This document shows positions 13,951 through 14,226 of a DNA stretch of 14,226 nt, in pieces. Both the position numbers and the translations under genes were made by a program. Each line of letters begins with the position of its first letter. Within the stretch, counting starts at the first letter, position 1. Location of the stretch: the NCBI GenBank assembly GCA_937910785.1, contig CALDLG010000003.1:1-14226 (forward strand), in the 5' to 3' direction. The stretch comes from an uncultured Lachnospiraceae bacterium (GTDB lineage Bacteria > Bacillota > Clostridia > Lachnospirales > Lachnospiraceae). The notes under the pieces are model-generated. The model did not search any database and was not told where the DNA came from. It saw nothing but the letters and a program-made list of their open reading frames with translations.

Positions 13951-14226
13951 ATGGCAAGTTTATCATTGAAAAATGTATGCAAGGTATATCCTAACGGTTT
14001 TGAGGCCGTAAAAGATTTCAACCTTGAAATTGCAGATCAGGAATTTATTATTTTCGTAGGACCTTCAGGTTGTGGTAAATCTACAACACTTCGTATGATC
14101 GCAGGTCTGGAAGACATCTCTTCCGGAGAACTGAAGATCGGTGACAGAGTTGTAAACGACGTTGAGCCGAAGGACAGAGATATCGCGATGGTATTCCAGA
14201 ACTACGCTTTGTATCCTCATATGTCA
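13951..14226 (+). CDS. Sugar ABC transporter ATP-binding protein (3' end outside the window)
   Basis: The first 92 residues of an ABC ATPase of the MsmK/UgpC/MalK group, which powers carbohydrate uptake at the inner face of the membrane. Seen: ASLSLKNVCKVYPNG at the start, Walker A GPSGCGKST at 37-45, and the Q-loop MVFQNYALYPHM with Q83. The signature motif, Walker B and the C-terminal regulatory domain lie beyond the edge; full-length relatives are about 370 residues. The start is ATG 13951, with AGGAGG (13936-13941) 9 bases upstream. Codon choice appears skewed to AAC, TAC, TTC, CGT and GGT compared with the neighbours, as in highly expressed genes. In many Firmicutes one such ATPase serves several sugar transporters, which would fit a stand-alone gene. 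Confidence 0.93.
   Translation, partial: MASLSLKNVCKVYPNGFEAVKDFNLEIADQEFIIFVGPSGCGKSTTLRMIAGLEDISSGELKIGDRVVNDVEPKDRDIAMVFQNYALYPHMS

Noticed and set aside
1..14226. Mobile element, phage, CRISPR, toxin-antitoxin or defence system
   Set aside because: No transposase, integrase, terminal inverted repeats, regularly spaced repeats or toxin-like gene pair was found; the window reads as core chromosome with some accessory genes.

Overview
The window looks like a chromosomal stretch from a Clostridia bacterium, most likely Lachnospiraceae. The evidence is strong AGGAG-type ribosome binding sites, moderate base composition with A/G-rich gene starts, a T-box in front of methionyl-tRNA synthetase, a SEC-C-fused methionine aminopeptidase, and families common in that group (DUF1002, DUF624/YesL, an MsmK/UgpC-type sugar ABC ATPase). 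No phage, transposon, CRISPR, rRNA or tRNA gene was seen. Taxonomy is inferred from gene content only.

Layout. (1) Positions 1-2365, plus strand: the 3' part of a split-type transketolase C-terminal subunit, ribulose-phosphate 3-epimerase, and a type I methionine aminopeptidase with an N-terminal SEC-C zinc motif, closed by a terminator near 2405-2454. (2) 2625-3632: a single-pass membrane protein with a long coiled coil ending in 42-bp (14-residue) tandem repeats. It converges on a small minus-strand DUF3892-like gene (3725-4027), with a strong hairpin between them. (3) 4116-8545: promoter, a complete methionine-specific T-box leader (specifier ATG, IIA/B-type pseudoknot, antiterminator and competing terminator), then methionyl-tRNA synthetase, an alpha/beta hydrolase of the monoacylglycerol-lipase type, and an exported DUF1002 protein, ending at a clean terminator. 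(4) 8664-11448: D-lactate dehydrogenase-like enzyme, GNAT acetyltransferase, and a protein with two HD domains, the second a complete HD-GYP. (5) 11553-13710: a DUF624 membrane protein overlapping a membrane-bound diguanylate cyclase. (6) 13951 to the end: the start of a sugar-ABC ATPase behind a 240-bp leader.

How the genes relate. The first block is central carbon metabolism plus N-terminal methionine removal. The T-box ties expression of the metG unit to the charging of tRNA-Met. Regions 4 and 5 place a predicted c-di-GMP phosphodiesterase and a predicted c-di-GMP synthase in consecutive transcription units about 0.8 kb apart, the latter coupled to a DUF624 protein and followed by a sugar-uptake ATPase. 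This hints at local c-di-GMP control linked to envelope or carbohydrate functions, but that is inference. No clearly new multi-gene system stands out. The least explained items are the Thr-rich coiled-coil repeat protein, the tandem-HD protein and the DUF624/GGDEF pair.
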